Shown: positions 19,144 through 28,345 of the stretch, in pieces
How positions within the stretch are numbered: position 1 is the stretch's first letter
Layout of the letters: every line of letters starts with the position of its first letter
Assembly (NCBI GenBank): GCA_902515205.1
Contig: CABXTU010000008.1
Span: 1-46,217 of the forward strand
Length of the DNA: 46,217 bases
Reading direction: 5' to 3'
Source of the DNA: an uncultured Pelagibacteraceae bacterium
GTDB lineage: Bacteria > Pseudomonadota > Alphaproteobacteria > Pelagibacterales > Pelagibacteraceae
Notes under the pieces: model-generated
What the model saw: the letters and a program-made list of their open reading frames with translations, nothing else
Told to the model about the DNA's origin: nothing
Database searches by the model: none
Program-made: the position numbers and the translations under genes

Positions 19144-19614
19144 ATGTCAGTAAAACTAAGCTCACAAAAAATTATTAAAGATTGGATTGATTATAATAAT
19201 CATATGAATGTTTCATATTACCTTTTAATATTTGATAAATATGGTGCTGATATTTTAAATGACGTTTTTAAAATGGGGGAGCATTCTGCAAAAACAACTG
19301 GAAAAAGTACAATGATAGTAGAGTCTTATATTACGTATAATCAAGAACTTAAAGTTGATGACGAAGTTGAAGTCAATTTATTATATTTTGATCATGATAA
19401 GAAAAGACTTCAATATAAAATGGAAATGATACACAAGGAAAAAAAATATTTATCTTCAACAATAGAAGTTCTTGCTTTATATGTTGATCTTAATTCTAGA
19501 AAAGTTTCTGAGTTTGAATCTGAAAAAATTCAAATCATGGATGACTATATAAAAAGTAACCAGCAAAAATTTGATGATACTAACTTGAAATTTTCTTCAA
19601 AACTAAAAAAGTGA
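19144..19614 (+). CDS. Hotdog-fold thioesterase (4HBT type, betainyl/carnitinyl-CoA thioesterase-like)
   Basis: A 156-residue hotdog-fold protein with the opening DWIDYNNHMNVSYYLLIFD, in which the D-x-N-x-H-M-N pattern is the 4HBT active-site signature. A later strand block (TYNQELKVDDEVEV, then MIHKEKKYLSSTIE) fits the same fold. This N-D-x-N-H-M-N version is found in thioesterases linked to carnitine or betaine CoA-ester metabolism, but the acyl group cannot be fixed here. It ends before a strong inverted repeat that separates it from a convergent gene. Confidence 0.8.
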   Translation: MSVKLSSQKIIKDWIDYNNHMNVSYYLLIFDKYGADILNDVFKMGEHSAKTTGKSTMIVESYITYNQELKVDDEVEVNLLYFDHDKKRLQYKMEMIHKEKKYLSSTIEVLALYVDLNSRKVSEFESEKIQIMDDYIKSNQQKFDDTNLKFSSKLKK

Positions 19615-19628
19615 GTAATATATTTTAA

Positions 19629-19653
19629 ACTTCCAGCCCGCAAAACTGGAAGT
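19629..19653. terminator. Inverted repeat between convergent genes, probable bidirectional terminator
   Basis: Perfect 8-bp arms ACTTCCAG and CTGGAAGT flank a 9-nt loop between two gene ends (19614 on plus, 19665 on minus). T-rich sequence follows only weakly on either side (CGTATTCTTG on plus, TTAAAATA on minus), so it is a modest but well-placed terminator. In this window most convergent genes have no room for such an element. Confidence 0.6.
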
Positions 19654-19664
19654 CGTATTCTTGA

Positions 19665-19991
19665 TTATTGACCTGGTGCTTTATAAGAACCTGAAGCAAC
19701 TTCACTTGCTTTAACAGTAGCCTTATTAAAGTCTATTGCCTCTAACATAGTTAAGTTTTTAACTGCACCAGATGCCTCTACTACAAGCTTGACAGCTGCA
19801 AAGTCTTCAAAACTAGTAAGTTCATTTACAACTACAAAATCATAAGAACCTCTAACTATATCCATACTATGCATTGTTCCACCCATAGCTTTAGTTAATT
19901 TTTCTACAACTGCTTTTCTATCAGTTTTAGGATCTTTCAAAAAACCCTGAAAAGCTTTTTCAGTGTAGTTTCCCATTATGTATGCTTTCAT
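19665..19991 (-). CDS. GYD-domain protein
   Basis: A 108-residue single-domain protein of the GYD family, a dimeric alpha/beta-barrel (ferredoxin-like) fold: an initial YIMGNYTEKAFQGFL strand-helix, then DIVRGSYDFVVVNE where GSYDFVV replaces the namesake GxYD, and a final LEAID strand. Function unknown; related barrels bind small hydrophobic or aromatic ligands or heme. Its start follows an AAGGAG-like SD. It is not linked to an operon; its fold resembles several unknown genes at 30.9-33 kb. Confidence 0.75.
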   Translation of the reverse strand: MKAYIMGNYTEKAFQGFLKDPKTDRKAVVEKLTKAMGGTMHSMDIVRGSYDFVVVNELTSFEDFAAVKLVVEASGAVKNLTMLEAIDFNKATVKASEVASGSYKAPGQ

Positions 19992-20095
19992 ATTAATCTC
20001 CTTTTTTAATTTTTTAAAATATTATTGTATCAAATTTTTATTAAGTGTAAAAATTACATAGTGGACACAACCTGTAGTAATGTTAAGTTAAGATT

Positions 20096-21538
20096 ATGTA
20101 CGAAAAATTTGGACAATTCATTGATGGTAAATGGCTCCAATCTTCTGATAAAGGAACTTATGAGGTTATTAATCCAGCTACTGAAGAAGTTATAGGTCAA
20201 GCATCTAAAGCAACTTCTCAGGATGTCGATAGAGCATTGGTATCTGCAAAAAAAGGATTAGAAGTTTGGAGAAAAACTCCTCCTTGGCAACGATCATATA
20301 TCATTAGGCGTATCGCAGATAAGATTAGAGAAAAACAGGATGTGTTAGCTAAGTGGATGACCTTAGAAGTTGGAAAACCTTTTGTTGAAGCTAAAGGAGA
20401 AATTAATGGTGCAGCAGATATTTTTGAGTGGAATGCTGAGGAGACAAAAAGAATTTTTGGTCAAACAATAGAAAGTAGATTTGAAGACACTAGGGTTCAT
20501 GTATATTATCAGCCCGTAGGTGTTGTAGCAGCTTTATCTCCTTGGAATTTTCCTGCAGTATTATCTGCAAGAAAAATTTCAACCGCTTTAGCTGCTGGCT
20601 GTTCAGTTATAATTAAACCAGATGTTATCACCCCAGGTGTAGTGATGGAAATGGTTGATATTTGTAGTAAATGTGGAGTTCCTCCAGGAGTAGTAAATCT
20701 TTTATCAGGAGATCCTCCTAGTATTGCTCAACAATTAATTGCTTCTGACATAGTAAAAAAAATATCTATTACTGGTTCATCTAGAGTAGGAAAATTAATC
20801 TTAAAACAAGCAGCTGATAAAGTTCAAAGAGTAACAATGGAGTTGAGCGGCCACTCACCATTTATTGTTTTTAAAGATGCGGATATTAAAAAAGCAACTG
20901 ATATAGCAATTGCAGCAAAATTCAGAAATAACGGTCAAGTATGTATATCACCTAACAGATTTTATATTCAGGAGGATAAAAAAGATGAATTTGTAAATTT
21001 ATTTGTAGAAAAAACAAAACAATTAAAAATTGGGAATGGAATGGATCCAGATACAAATTTAGGTCCATTAACAACTCAAAAAAGGTTAAATGAAGTAGAG
21101 ACTTTAGTTGAGAAGACAAAAAAAGAAGGTGCCAAAGTTTTACTTGGAGGAAAAAGACCAGCCGGCTTTAATAAGGGATTCTTTTATGAACCAACTATAT
21201 TTGATGATGTTCAAGATGATTTTACAATAATGAAAGAAGAGCCGTTTGGACCATTAGTACCAATGCTTTCATTTAAATCTTTTAATGAAGTTATAGAAAG
21301 AGCAAACAATCATGAACTTGGGTTAAGCAGCTATGTTTGTACAAATTCTATGGAAACTGCACATTTAGCATCAGAACAATTAGAGACTGGCACAGTAGGA
21401 GTTAATACAGGTTTTATTGCTATTGCTGAGGCACCATTTGGTGGAATTAAACAAAGTGGATATGGAAGAGAGGGTGGAACAATGGCGATTAAAGATTATC
21501 TCAATGTAAAATATACCCACCTAGGCATCAAAGGTTAA
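20096..21538 (+). CDS. NAD(P)-dependent aldehyde dehydrogenase (succinate-semialdehyde dehydrogenase-like)
   Basis: A 480-residue ALDH superfamily enzyme. The cofactor-binding SPWNFP segment, SITGSSRVGK, general base E249 and nucleophile C283 (NGQVCISPNR) are all present; a C-terminal FGGIKQSGYGREGG closes the fold. The usual ELGGKSP block is ELSGHSP here, a departure close to the active site. Length and the NGQVC context place it near the GabD/succinate-semialdehyde branch, but lactaldehyde, glycolaldehyde or other substrates are possible. The next gene, an FAH-fold hydrolase 4 nt downstream, suggests a shared catabolic route for an organic acid. Confidence 0.9.
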   Translation: MYEKFGQFIDGKWLQSSDKGTYEVINPATEEVIGQASKATSQDVDRALVSAKKGLEVWRKTPPWQRSYIIRRIADKIREKQDVLAKWMTLEVGKPFVEAKGEINGAADIFEWNAEETKRIFGQTIESRFEDTRVHVYYQPVGVVAALSPWNFPAVLSARKISTALAAGCSVIIKPDVITPGVVMEMVDICSKCGVPPGVVNLLSGDPPSIAQQLIASDIVKKISITGSSRVGKLILKQAADKVQRVTMELSGHSPFIVFKDADIKKATDIAIAAKFRNNGQVCISPNRFYIQEDKKDEFVNLFVEKTKQLKIGNGMDPDTNLGPLTTQKRLNEVETLVEKTKKEGAKVLLGGKRPAGFNKGFFYEPTIFDDVQDDFTIMKEEPFGPLVPMLSFKSFNEVIERANNHELGLSSYVCTNSMETAHLASEQLETGTVGVNTGFIAIAEAPFGGIKQSGYGREGGTMAIKDYLNVKYTHLGIKG

Positions 21539-21542
21539 CTAA

Positions 21543-22385
21543 ATGAAATTATTGAGAGTTGGTGAATTAGGTAAAGAAGTACCAGCTGTAATTGATGATG
21601 AGAATAAAATAAGAGATCTATCCAAGGTAGTAGAAGATTTTAATTCAGCAAATTTAAATTTTGAAACTTTAGAAAATATTAAAAGAATTAATTTAAAGTC
21701 TTTACCTCAGATAAAAGGTAATCAGCGAATAGGATCATGTATAACAAATCCAGCTAATTTTCTGGCCATTGGTTTAAACTATAAAGCTCATGCCAAAGAA
21801 ACAAATTCTGATGCGCCAAAAGAACCGATAGTATTTAACAAATCACCAAACTGTATAGTTGGCCCAAATGATAATGTGATATTGCCAAAAAATTCAAGTT
21901 CTCTAGACCATGAGATAGAGGTGGCTATAGTTATTGGTAGTAAAGCTAAATATGTTCAAGAAAATGACGCATCAAAATATATTTTAGGCTATTGTATTTG
22001 TAACGATATAAGTGAGAGAGATTGGCAAAAAAAAAGAGGAGGTCAATGGGTTAAAGGTAAATCAGGAGATACTTTTGGACCCTTAGGTCCTTATCTGGTA
22101 TCAAAAGATGAAATTAAAGATCCATTTGATTTAAATTTATCTTTAGACCTTAATAAAAAGAGGAGACAGACAGGAAATACAAGCTTAATGATTTTCAATT
22201 TCAATTTTTTAATTGCCCATATTACTCAATTTATAACATTGATGCCTGGAGATGTAATCACAACAGGTACACCTTCAGGAGTTGGAATGGGAATGAAACC
22301 ACCACAGTATTTAAAAGATGGAGACGAAATGTTACTAAAAATTGATCAACTGGGTGAACAGAAATCAAAAGTAGTTTTAGAATAA
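21543..22385 (+). CDS. Fumarylacetoacetate hydrolase (FAH)-family enzyme
   Basis: A 280-residue FAH-fold protein that cleaves or isomerises a beta-diketo or 2-keto acid with a divalent metal. The metal-binding E-x-E-V set is in LDHEIEVAIVIG, followed by GYCICNDISERDWQ and TGTPSGVGMG, which are family hallmarks. An N-terminal 60-residue region precedes the FAH domain as in 2-hydroxyhepta-2,4-diene-1,7-dioate isomerase and ureidoglycolate lyase-like proteins. Substrate uncertain. It follows the aldehyde dehydrogenase by 4 nt and precedes ppc by 10 nt, so the three may be one transcript. Confidence 0.87.
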   Translation: MKLLRVGELGKEVPAVIDDENKIRDLSKVVEDFNSANLNFETLENIKRINLKSLPQIKGNQRIGSCITNPANFLAIGLNYKAHAKETNSDAPKEPIVFNKSPNCIVGPNDNVILPKNSSSLDHEIEVAIVIGSKAKYVQENDASKYILGYCICNDISERDWQKKRGGQWVKGKSGDTFGPLGPYLVSKDEIKDPFDLNLSLDLNKKRRQTGNTSLMIFNFNFLIAHITQFITLMPGDVITTGTPSGVGMGMKPPQYLKDGDEMLLKIDQLGEQKSKVVLE

Positions 22386-22395
22386 TATTTTACTG

Positions 22396-25083
22396 ATGAA
22401 AAAAAGAGATTTATATTACGATAGAATTCCTACTAAACTTTTAAGAGAAAACGTAAGATATTTAGGAAATATTTTAGGAAGAGTGATTAAAATTCAAGAG
22501 GGTCAAAAATTTTTTGAATTAGTTGAGAAAGTGCGAAAACTTTCTAAAGCGAATCAAAATAACAAAAGTAATTATCACACAAATAGAAAAGTAATTAAAA
22601 TAATTAAAAGTTTAAATTCCAAAAATACTTTTAAATTAACTAGAGCATTTACACATTTTATGAATCTTTTTAATTTAGCAGAACTAATTGATGCATCCAG
22701 AAGTCTGGATGACTATGAAAATAATAAAAAAAAAATTACAAATAATAATTTATTTATAGAGGAAATATTTGAAGATCTGTTTGATAATAAAGATATTTCA
22801 GAAAATAAAATTTACAATACTGCAAAAAATTTAGATATTGGAATAGTTTTGACAGCTCATCCAACTGAAGTAAAAAGAAGAACTTTAATTCAAAAGTATC
22901 ATAGGATAATAGAAATTCTTGAACAAAGAGATCTATTAGAGAATTTTCCATCAAAACTAAGAATATTAGATAAAAAACTTTTTGATGAATTAACAATAAT
23001 TTGGAATACAGATGATTTAAAAAGATCGAAACCATCTCCTTTTGACGAGGCTAGATGGGGTCTTGCAATTATAGAGGATAGTCTTTGGGATACAATTCCA
23101 AAAGTATATCGAAGATTAAATTCAATTTTTCTAAAAAATATGAACAAAGGATTACCTAAAAATTTTAATCCAATAGAATTTGGATCGTGGATGGGTGGTG
23201 ATAGAGATGGAAATCCTAATGTTACTGCTGAGGTCACAAGAAAAGTAATATTATTATCAAGATGGGAGGCTGCTAAATTATATGAAAAAGCTTTAACAAA
23301 AATAATTAGATCTTATTCAATGAAAAAATGTTCAAAAAAAATTCTTTATAAAGTTGGTAATTCTTACGAACCTTACAGGGTATTTTTGAGACCTTTGAGA
23401 AATAAAATGAGAACAACTCACAGATTAATAGAACAACATTTGGTTAATGGGAAGTTCTTGAATCATAACGAATTACTCAATACCAAAGAGGAAATACTAA
23501 AACCGTTAAGAGTAGTTAGAGAGTCTTTAGAACAAAACCAAAATGAAAATTTGGCTAGTGGAGAACTATTAGATTTAATGAGAAGAGCAAAATGTTTTGG
23601 TATCAATCTTGCTAAACTGGATATTAGGCAGGAATCTTTTAGACACAGTAAATTAATATCTGAATTTATCAAAAGAAAATATCACAAAAATTATTTGAGA
23701 ATGAATGAAGATGAAAAAATTAAATTTTTAAAGTCTAAATTACTTTCCAAAAAAAATTATATAAATAAATTTCAATTTAAAGATAAAGAAAATATGGAAG
23801 TCTGGTCAACTTTCAAAATATTAGCTAATGAGCCTTCTGAGTGTCTAGGAGCTTATGTTATTTCAATGACAAATTCAGCATCTGATATATTAACTGTTTC
23901 TTTTTTACAAAAAGAAGCAAATATTAAAAATAAATTAAGAGTTGTTCCATTATTTGAAACATTAGATGACTTGATAAACGCTAAAGAAATAATGAAAAGT
24001 TTATTTTCTCAAGGATGGTATAGAAAATTAATTAAAAACAATCAAGAAGTCATGATAGGATATTCAGACTCCAGTAAAGATGCCGGTAAAATCTGTGCTA
24101 GCTGGCATCAATATAAAGCGCAGGAAGAAATAATTAAATTAGGTAAGAAATTCAAAATTAATATCTCATTTTTTCATGGGAGAGGTGGATCCCCAGGAAG
24201 AGGTGGTGGACCAATCCAATCAACTTTAAGATCTCAACCCCCAAACTCAGTTAATGGTAAAATTAGAATTACAGATCAAGGAGAAGTAATACAACAAAAA
24301 TATGGATACGAGCCTTTAGCTAAATATAATTTATGTAGTTATATTGGAGCTGTAACTGAGGCATCATTAAATCCACCTCCAAAACCAAAACCTGATTGGA
24401 GATCACTTATAGAAAAAATGTCTGAAATATCCAAAAGTTCTTACAGAAAAAATATAACTCAGAATTCTGACTTTATAAGATATTTCAAAACTGTAACTCC
24501 ACATAGGGCATTAGGAAAACTGTCGATTGGATCCAGACCATCAAAAAGAAAAAATGTTGATAATATTAAGAGTTTAAGAGCTATTCCTTGGGTATTTGCA
24601 TGGACACAAATTAGATTAATGTTACCAGCATGGTTAGGAAGTGCTGAGGCACTAAGATACTCGTATATTAAAGAATTTAGACAAACATTGTATAACATGG
24701 AGAGAAATTGGCCATTTTTTAATTCTATGCTTGATATGTTAGATATGGTTATTTCTAAAGCTGACCCAGAAATTTCCAAAATATATGAAGAATATTTAGC
24801 TGATGAAAGTTTAAAAAGAGTTGGAAAAAAATTAAGATTTCAATTTAGTATAATTAAAGATTTAAATAAAAAGATTACACCTAAAGAGATATTAAATTCA
24901 AGAAAACAGTTTAGAACATCTCTAGTTGTGAGAAATATATATACAGAAGTTTTAAATATTATTCAGCCAATAGTGATTAAGAAATTAAAATATGATAAAA
25001 AAATTCAAAATAAAAAATTTTTGGAAGATGCTTTATTAACTTCAATAGCTGGAATTTCTGCAGCAATGAAAAATACAGGTTAA
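22396..25083 (+). CDS. ppc: Phosphoenolpyruvate carboxylase
   Basis: Adds bicarbonate to PEP to give oxaloacetate, refilling the TCA cycle. The catalytic His155 lies in VLTAHPTEVKRRT and the PEP-binding glycine loop is HGRGGSPGRGGGP starting at H594; FGSWMGGDRDGNPN supplies the bicarbonate site. The protein ends in AAMKNTG, the near-invariant C-terminal NTG. Length 895 is typical. In organisms with small carbon budgets this anaplerotic step also fixes CO2. The stop is followed directly by the ccdA ATG. Confidence 0.98.
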   Translation: MKKRDLYYDRIPTKLLRENVRYLGNILGRVIKIQEGQKFFELVEKVRKLSKANQNNKSNYHTNRKVIKIIKSLNSKNTFKLTRAFTHFMNLFNLAELIDASRSLDDYENNKKKITNNNLFIEEIFEDLFDNKDISENKIYNTAKNLDIGIVLTAHPTEVKRRTLIQKYHRIIEILEQRDLLENFPSKLRILDKKLFDELTIIWNTDDLKRSKPSPFDEARWGLAIIEDSLWDTIPKVYRRLNSIFLKNMNKGLPKNFNPIEFGSWMGGDRDGNPNVTAEVTRKVILLSRWEAAKLYEKALTKIIRSYSMKKCSKKILYKVGNSYEPYRVFLRPLRNKMRTTHRLIEQHLVNGKFLNHNELLNTKEEILKPLRVVRESLEQNQNENLASGELLDLMRRAKCFGINLAKLDIRQESFRHSKLISEFIKRKYHKNYLRMNEDEKIKFLKSKLLSKKNYINKFQFKDKENMEVWSTFKILANEPSECLGAYVISMTNSASDILTVSFLQKEANIKNKLRVVPLFETLDDLINAKEIMKSLFSQGWYRKLIKNNQEVMIGYSDSSKDAGKICASWHQYKAQEEIIKLGKKFKINISFFHGRGGSPGRGGGPIQSTLRSQPPNSVNGKIRITDQGEVIQQKYGYEPLAKYNLCSYIGAVTEASLNPPPKPKPDWRSLIEKMSEISKSSYRKNITQNSDFIRYFKTVTPHRALGKLSIGSRPSKRKNVDNIKSLRAIPWVFAWTQIRLMLPAWLGSAEALRYSYIKEFRQTLYNMERNWPFFNSMLDMLDMVISKADPEISKIYEEYLADESLKRVGKKLRFQFSIIKDLNKKITPKEILNSRKQFRTSLVVRNIYTEVLNIIQPIVIKKLKYDKKIQNKKFLEDALLTSIAGISAAMKNTG

Positions 25084-25791
25084 ATGTTAGAATTTACAAT
25101 TGCTTTTGGAGCTGGATTAATAAGTTTTTTATCTCCATGTGTTTTACCACTAATACCTGGTTATATTTCCTATATTACAGGAAATTCTATAAATGAATTA
25201 ATTGAAAAAAAAAATGTTAATTTAATTCCAATTATTTTATTTTCTTTTGGTTTTTCAATTGTATTTATAATCTTTGGAGCTGCATCGACCTTTCTTGGTC
25301 AGGTTTTACTTCAAAATTCTCAAGAAATTAGGATTATCGCTGGGTTATTAATAATTGTACTTTCTTTACAAATTATAGGAATAATTAATTTAAATTTTTT
25401 GAATTATGAAAAAAGAATTCAAACAAAAACAAATACTAATTTTTATAGTCCAATTATAATTGGTATGGCCTTTGCTTTCGGCTGGACTCCATGCATTGGT
25501 CCAATTTTAGGATCAATTTTAGCTCTTGCGGCAACTGAAGAGAGTATAAATAAAGGAGTATTTCTTTTAATTTTTTACTCCTTGGGATTAGCTATACCGT
25601 TTGTTTTATCAGGGTATTTGATACAAAAGTTTTTAATATTTTCAAAAAATTTTAAAAAAAATATAAGTTTAGTATCAAAAATAGGAGGAATTATTCTTTT
25701 AATTACTGGAATTTTAATATTAACTAATCAATTACAAGCTTTGGGATATTACTTACTAAATATCTTTCCATTCTTGCAAAAATTTGGGTAA
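25084..25791 (+). CDS. ccdA: CcdA/DsbD-type thiol-disulfide transporter for cytochrome c biogenesis
   Basis: A 235-residue membrane protein with six hydrophobic helices. The two redox cysteines are C19 in SFLSPCVLPLIPGY and C137 in FGWTPCIGPILG, each in the proline-flanked context of CcdA and the DsbD beta domain. It carries reducing equivalents from cytoplasmic thioredoxin to periplasmic partners for cytochrome c maturation. There are no periplasmic DsbD-like domains, so it is the short CcdA type. It starts directly after the ppc stop. Confidence 0.92.
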   Translation: MLEFTIAFGAGLISFLSPCVLPLIPGYISYITGNSINELIEKKNVNLIPIILFSFGFSIVFIIFGAASTFLGQVLLQNSQEIRIIAGLLIIVLSLQIIGIINLNFLNYEKRIQTKTNTNFYSPIIIGMAFAFGWTPCIGPILGSILALAATEESINKGVFLLIFYSLGLAIPFVLSGYLIQKFLIFSKNFKKNISLVSKIGGIILLITGILILTNQLQALGYYLLNIFPFLQKFG

Positions 25792-25794
25792 ATT

Positions 25795-26376
25795 ATGAAA
25801 ATCTATCAAATAGATTCAAGTGCTAGAAAAGAAGGATCTACTTCAAGAGCATTAGCTAAAAAATTATTGGAGAAGATTAAAAAATCTGATGATGAGGTAA
25901 TTTATAGAGATTTAGATGATGAAATGGTTTTTGTATCAGGTTTAACAGAATCAGGTATGAAAATAAAAAAAGAGGATCAAACTGAGCATCATAAAAAAAT
26001 GTTTGAATTGTCTGATAAACTTGTAAAAGAACTTAAAGAAAGCGATGTAATTATTATCTCTGCTCCAATTTATAATTATGGACCTCCCGCAACTCTTAAG
26101 GCATGGTCAGACCTAGCTGCTAGAGTAGATGAAACTTTTAAATTTAAAGCAGATGGAAGAAGAGAAGGTCTTTTAAAAAATAAAAGAGCTTATTTGGTGA
26201 TTACCTCAGGAGGAACAAAATTAAATAGCAAAGAAGATTTTTTAACACCTTGGCTAAAATTTATTTTAAATTTCTTTGGTATTAGCCAAATAGATATTAT
26301 TTGTGCTGACCAAATGGCCTTAGATTATGAAAAATCAATTAAAGAGGCAGAAAGACAAATTGAAAATATTTCTTAA
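25795..26376 (+). CDS. FMN-dependent NADH:quinone reductase / azoreductase (AzoR-like)
   Basis: A 193-residue flavodoxin-fold protein. The FMN phosphate-binding loop is SSARKEGSTSRAL near the N-terminus, and a SAPIYNYGPPATLKAWSD segment carries the isoalloxazine-contact P-x-Y-N-x-G motif of AzoR/AcpD. A third flavin loop is TSGGTKL. Family members reduce quinones and azo compounds two electrons at a time, limiting quinone toxicity. The TAA shares TTAA (26373-26376) with the convergent dioxygenase gene. Confidence 0.88.
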   Translation: MKIYQIDSSARKEGSTSRALAKKLLEKIKKSDDEVIYRDLDDEMVFVSGLTESGMKIKKEDQTEHHKKMFELSDKLVKELKESDVIIISAPIYNYGPPATLKAWSDLAARVDETFKFKADGRREGLLKNKRAYLVITSGGTKLNSKEDFLTPWLKFILNFFGISQIDIICADQMALDYEKSIKEAERQIENIS

Positions 26377-27473
26377 AGATTAAATTTTCTTCTTAGATGA
26401 TTTAGTTTTCCTTCAGTACTATCATAATCTATATAACATCCTTGTAAAAATCTTTCACCCTCATTTGCATTATAAGAAGTTCTTCCATGGAGTAGTCTAT
26501 AATTATCTATCATTAGTAAATCTCCAGGTTCTAATTTAAATTGAAGTTTATAATTTTCAGAACTGTAAAGTTCAGAGATTTTTTCTCTTGCAGTATAGTA
26601 AATTTCCAATTTATCTATCTCCATTCCAGGAACAAAATCAAGTCTAGGACTGAATCTTACTTGTTTAAATTTGCCTTTCTCATTTAGTTTTATAATTTCC
26701 GACCAGTCTTCTAATACAACTGTTTGATCTATAAATTGAAATCTTACTTTAACTTCAGTCAATATTTTATAGTAATTAGGAAAATCTTTTTTAAGTTTTT
26801 CAGTTACGGTAAAACCATCAACAAGAGTAGATAAACCTCCATTAACTTTATTTTCAATACAATGCAACATCTGAATACAAGGAACTGGTTTTCTGTAAGG
26901 ATTATCGGTATGTGGTGCTAATGCTAACGATGTATAGGCAAGATCGTTAGGATTTGGTTTTGATTTTACATTAAAAAATTCACCAAAATTTGTTCGTCTT
27001 ATACTACCTATAGAGTTAGCAAAATTAATAATATAATTATTTTGGGTTGGTACATTGTTGAATATAACAAATCCATATTTATAAAAATTTATCAAAGCTT
27101 TGTACATTTCTTCTTTTTCTGAAAAATTTTCCGTAAATCTAAAGTTATTAGATTTATTGAACGATGAGTCCCACTGAACTTTCTCTATATACTCTAGGTC
27201 ATCTATATTTTGAAATTCTTTTAAGATATTTTGTATTGCAAGTTTAGTGTATGCACCATCATCAAAGGTAACCTCTAAGAAATCCTTAGATAAATTTAAA
27301 AAATCTATTTTTATGTTTCTTTCCAGTTTTGTAGGATCAAATAGCCTCTGTTGGGTAGTTTTATCTATATAATCGTTTCCATTAACCCTTTCTCTAAACC
27401 AAAATGGATGAATTTCTTTTTTTAATCCTTGATTTTTAATAAATACTTTTTTGTTTTGAAGTTCTATTTTCAT
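26373..27473 (-). CDS. Fe(II)/2-oxoglutarate dioxygenase, gamma-butyrobetaine hydroxylase-like (TauD/TfdA superfamily)
   Basis: A 366-residue 2OG oxygenase. The iron triad is H188-x-D190 (APHTDNPYR) and H329 (LLHGRTSY), with R341 likely binding 2-oxoglutarate; KLEPGDLLMIDN leads into the distal His. The N-terminal 90 residues form the DUF971-like domain (HPFWFRERVN) of gamma-butyrobetaine and trimethyllysine hydroxylases, but the zinc-binding cysteines of the animal enzymes are missing. Bacterial relatives hydroxylate carnitine precursors or trimethylaminoethylphosphonate. A betaine- or quaternary-ammonium-type substrate is plausible but unproven. Confidence 0.88.
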   Translation of the reverse strand: MKIELQNKKVFIKNQGLKKEIHPFWFRERVNGNDYIDKTTQQRLFDPTKLERNIKIDFLNLSKDFLEVTFDDGAYTKLAIQNILKEFQNIDDLEYIEKVQWDSSFNKSNNFRFTENFSEKEEMYKALINFYKYGFVIFNNVPTQNNYIINFANSIGSIRRTNFGEFFNVKSKPNPNDLAYTSLALAPHTDNPYRKPVPCIQMLHCIENKVNGGLSTLVDGFTVTEKLKKDFPNYYKILTEVKVRFQFIDQTVVLEDWSEIIKLNEKGKFKQVRFSPRLDFVPGMEIDKLEIYYTAREKISELYSSENYKLQFKLEPGDLLMIDNYRLLHGRTSYNANEGERFLQGCYIDYDSTEGKLNHLRRKFNL

Positions 27474-27538
27474 ACAATTTTAAATCATTATTTAAATTTA
27501 AGCTTTAATCAATAGTAATAAAATAGTATTAGTCCAGT

Positions 27539-28345
27539 GTGTTAAAATTAAAACCTAAAGATTATAAGATTTACTCAAAATTTATTGAAAATTTAGCCAA
27601 AAAATTAACTAAATTTTATTACGCTAAACTGAATAAACCTTTTAAAGTTTCCAATAAAATAAAAGGGAAGGGTTATGATCCAGTAACTAGTGCAGATAAA
27701 TCATTTGAAAAATTTATTAGAAATGAAATTAAAAAAAAATTTCCGAATCACCAAGTAATAGGGGAAGAATTTGGTCACAAAAAAACTATAAGTGATTATT
27801 CATGGATAATTGACCCTATTGATGGAACTAGATCTTTTGTAATAGGTAATCCTACTTGGAGCAATTTAATATCTCTAAATTACAAGGGTAAACCAATTGT
27901 AGGTTTGGCAAATTTTCCAATATTAAAAAAATATTATTTTAATATTTCAGAAAAAATTGCCTATGTTTTTGAAAATGGAAGAAAAAAAAAATTAAGAGTA
28001 AATTCTGATGCGAAATTTTCTAATATGAAATTATCAGCAGCATTTCATGGAAGTTTATCATTAAAAAAACAAAAAAAGATTCCTCAAATCTTAAAGAGAA
28101 TGCAGTTTCCTTGTGCAGATGCTTTAAGTTATTCTCATTTTGCCGAAGGAAAAATTGATGTTGTTTTACAATGTTCAAATAAAATCTGGGATATACATCC
28201 TCTTATTCCTATAATCAAAGCTGCTGGAGGTCTTATTAATACTTGGAGAAACGAAGAGGCAATAAAAGGTGGTAATATAATTTGTTCATCAAATAAAAAT
28301 ATTCACAATAAAGTTTTGAAAATTTTACGTCCGGTTTCTAGTTAG
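27539..28345 (+). CDS. hisN: Inositol monophosphatase-family phosphatase, histidinol-phosphatase-like
   Basis: A Mg-dependent phosphatase of 268 residues with the full IMPase metal site: D53 (VTSADKS), E76-E77 (GEEFG), D92 and D95 (IDPIDGTRSF), and a late DIHPLIPIIKAAGG carrying the last Asp. Alphaproteobacteria commonly use this family (HisN) for histidinol phosphate; inositol-1-phosphate or 3'-phosphoadenosine phosphate remain options. The start is GTG (27539), the only one consistent with family length. It runs 8 bp into the convergent SMR gene. Confidence 0.82.
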   Translation: MLKLKPKDYKIYSKFIENLAKKLTKFYYAKLNKPFKVSNKIKGKGYDPVTSADKSFEKFIRNEIKKKFPNHQVIGEEFGHKKTISDYSWIIDPIDGTRSFVIGNPTWSNLISLNYKGKPIVGLANFPILKKYYFNISEKIAYVFENGRKKKLRVNSDAKFSNMKLSAAFHGSLSLKKQKKIPQILKRMQFPCADALSYSHFAEGKIDVVLQCSNKIWDIHPLIPIIKAAGGLINTWRNEEAIKGGNIICSSNKNIHNKVLKILRPVSS

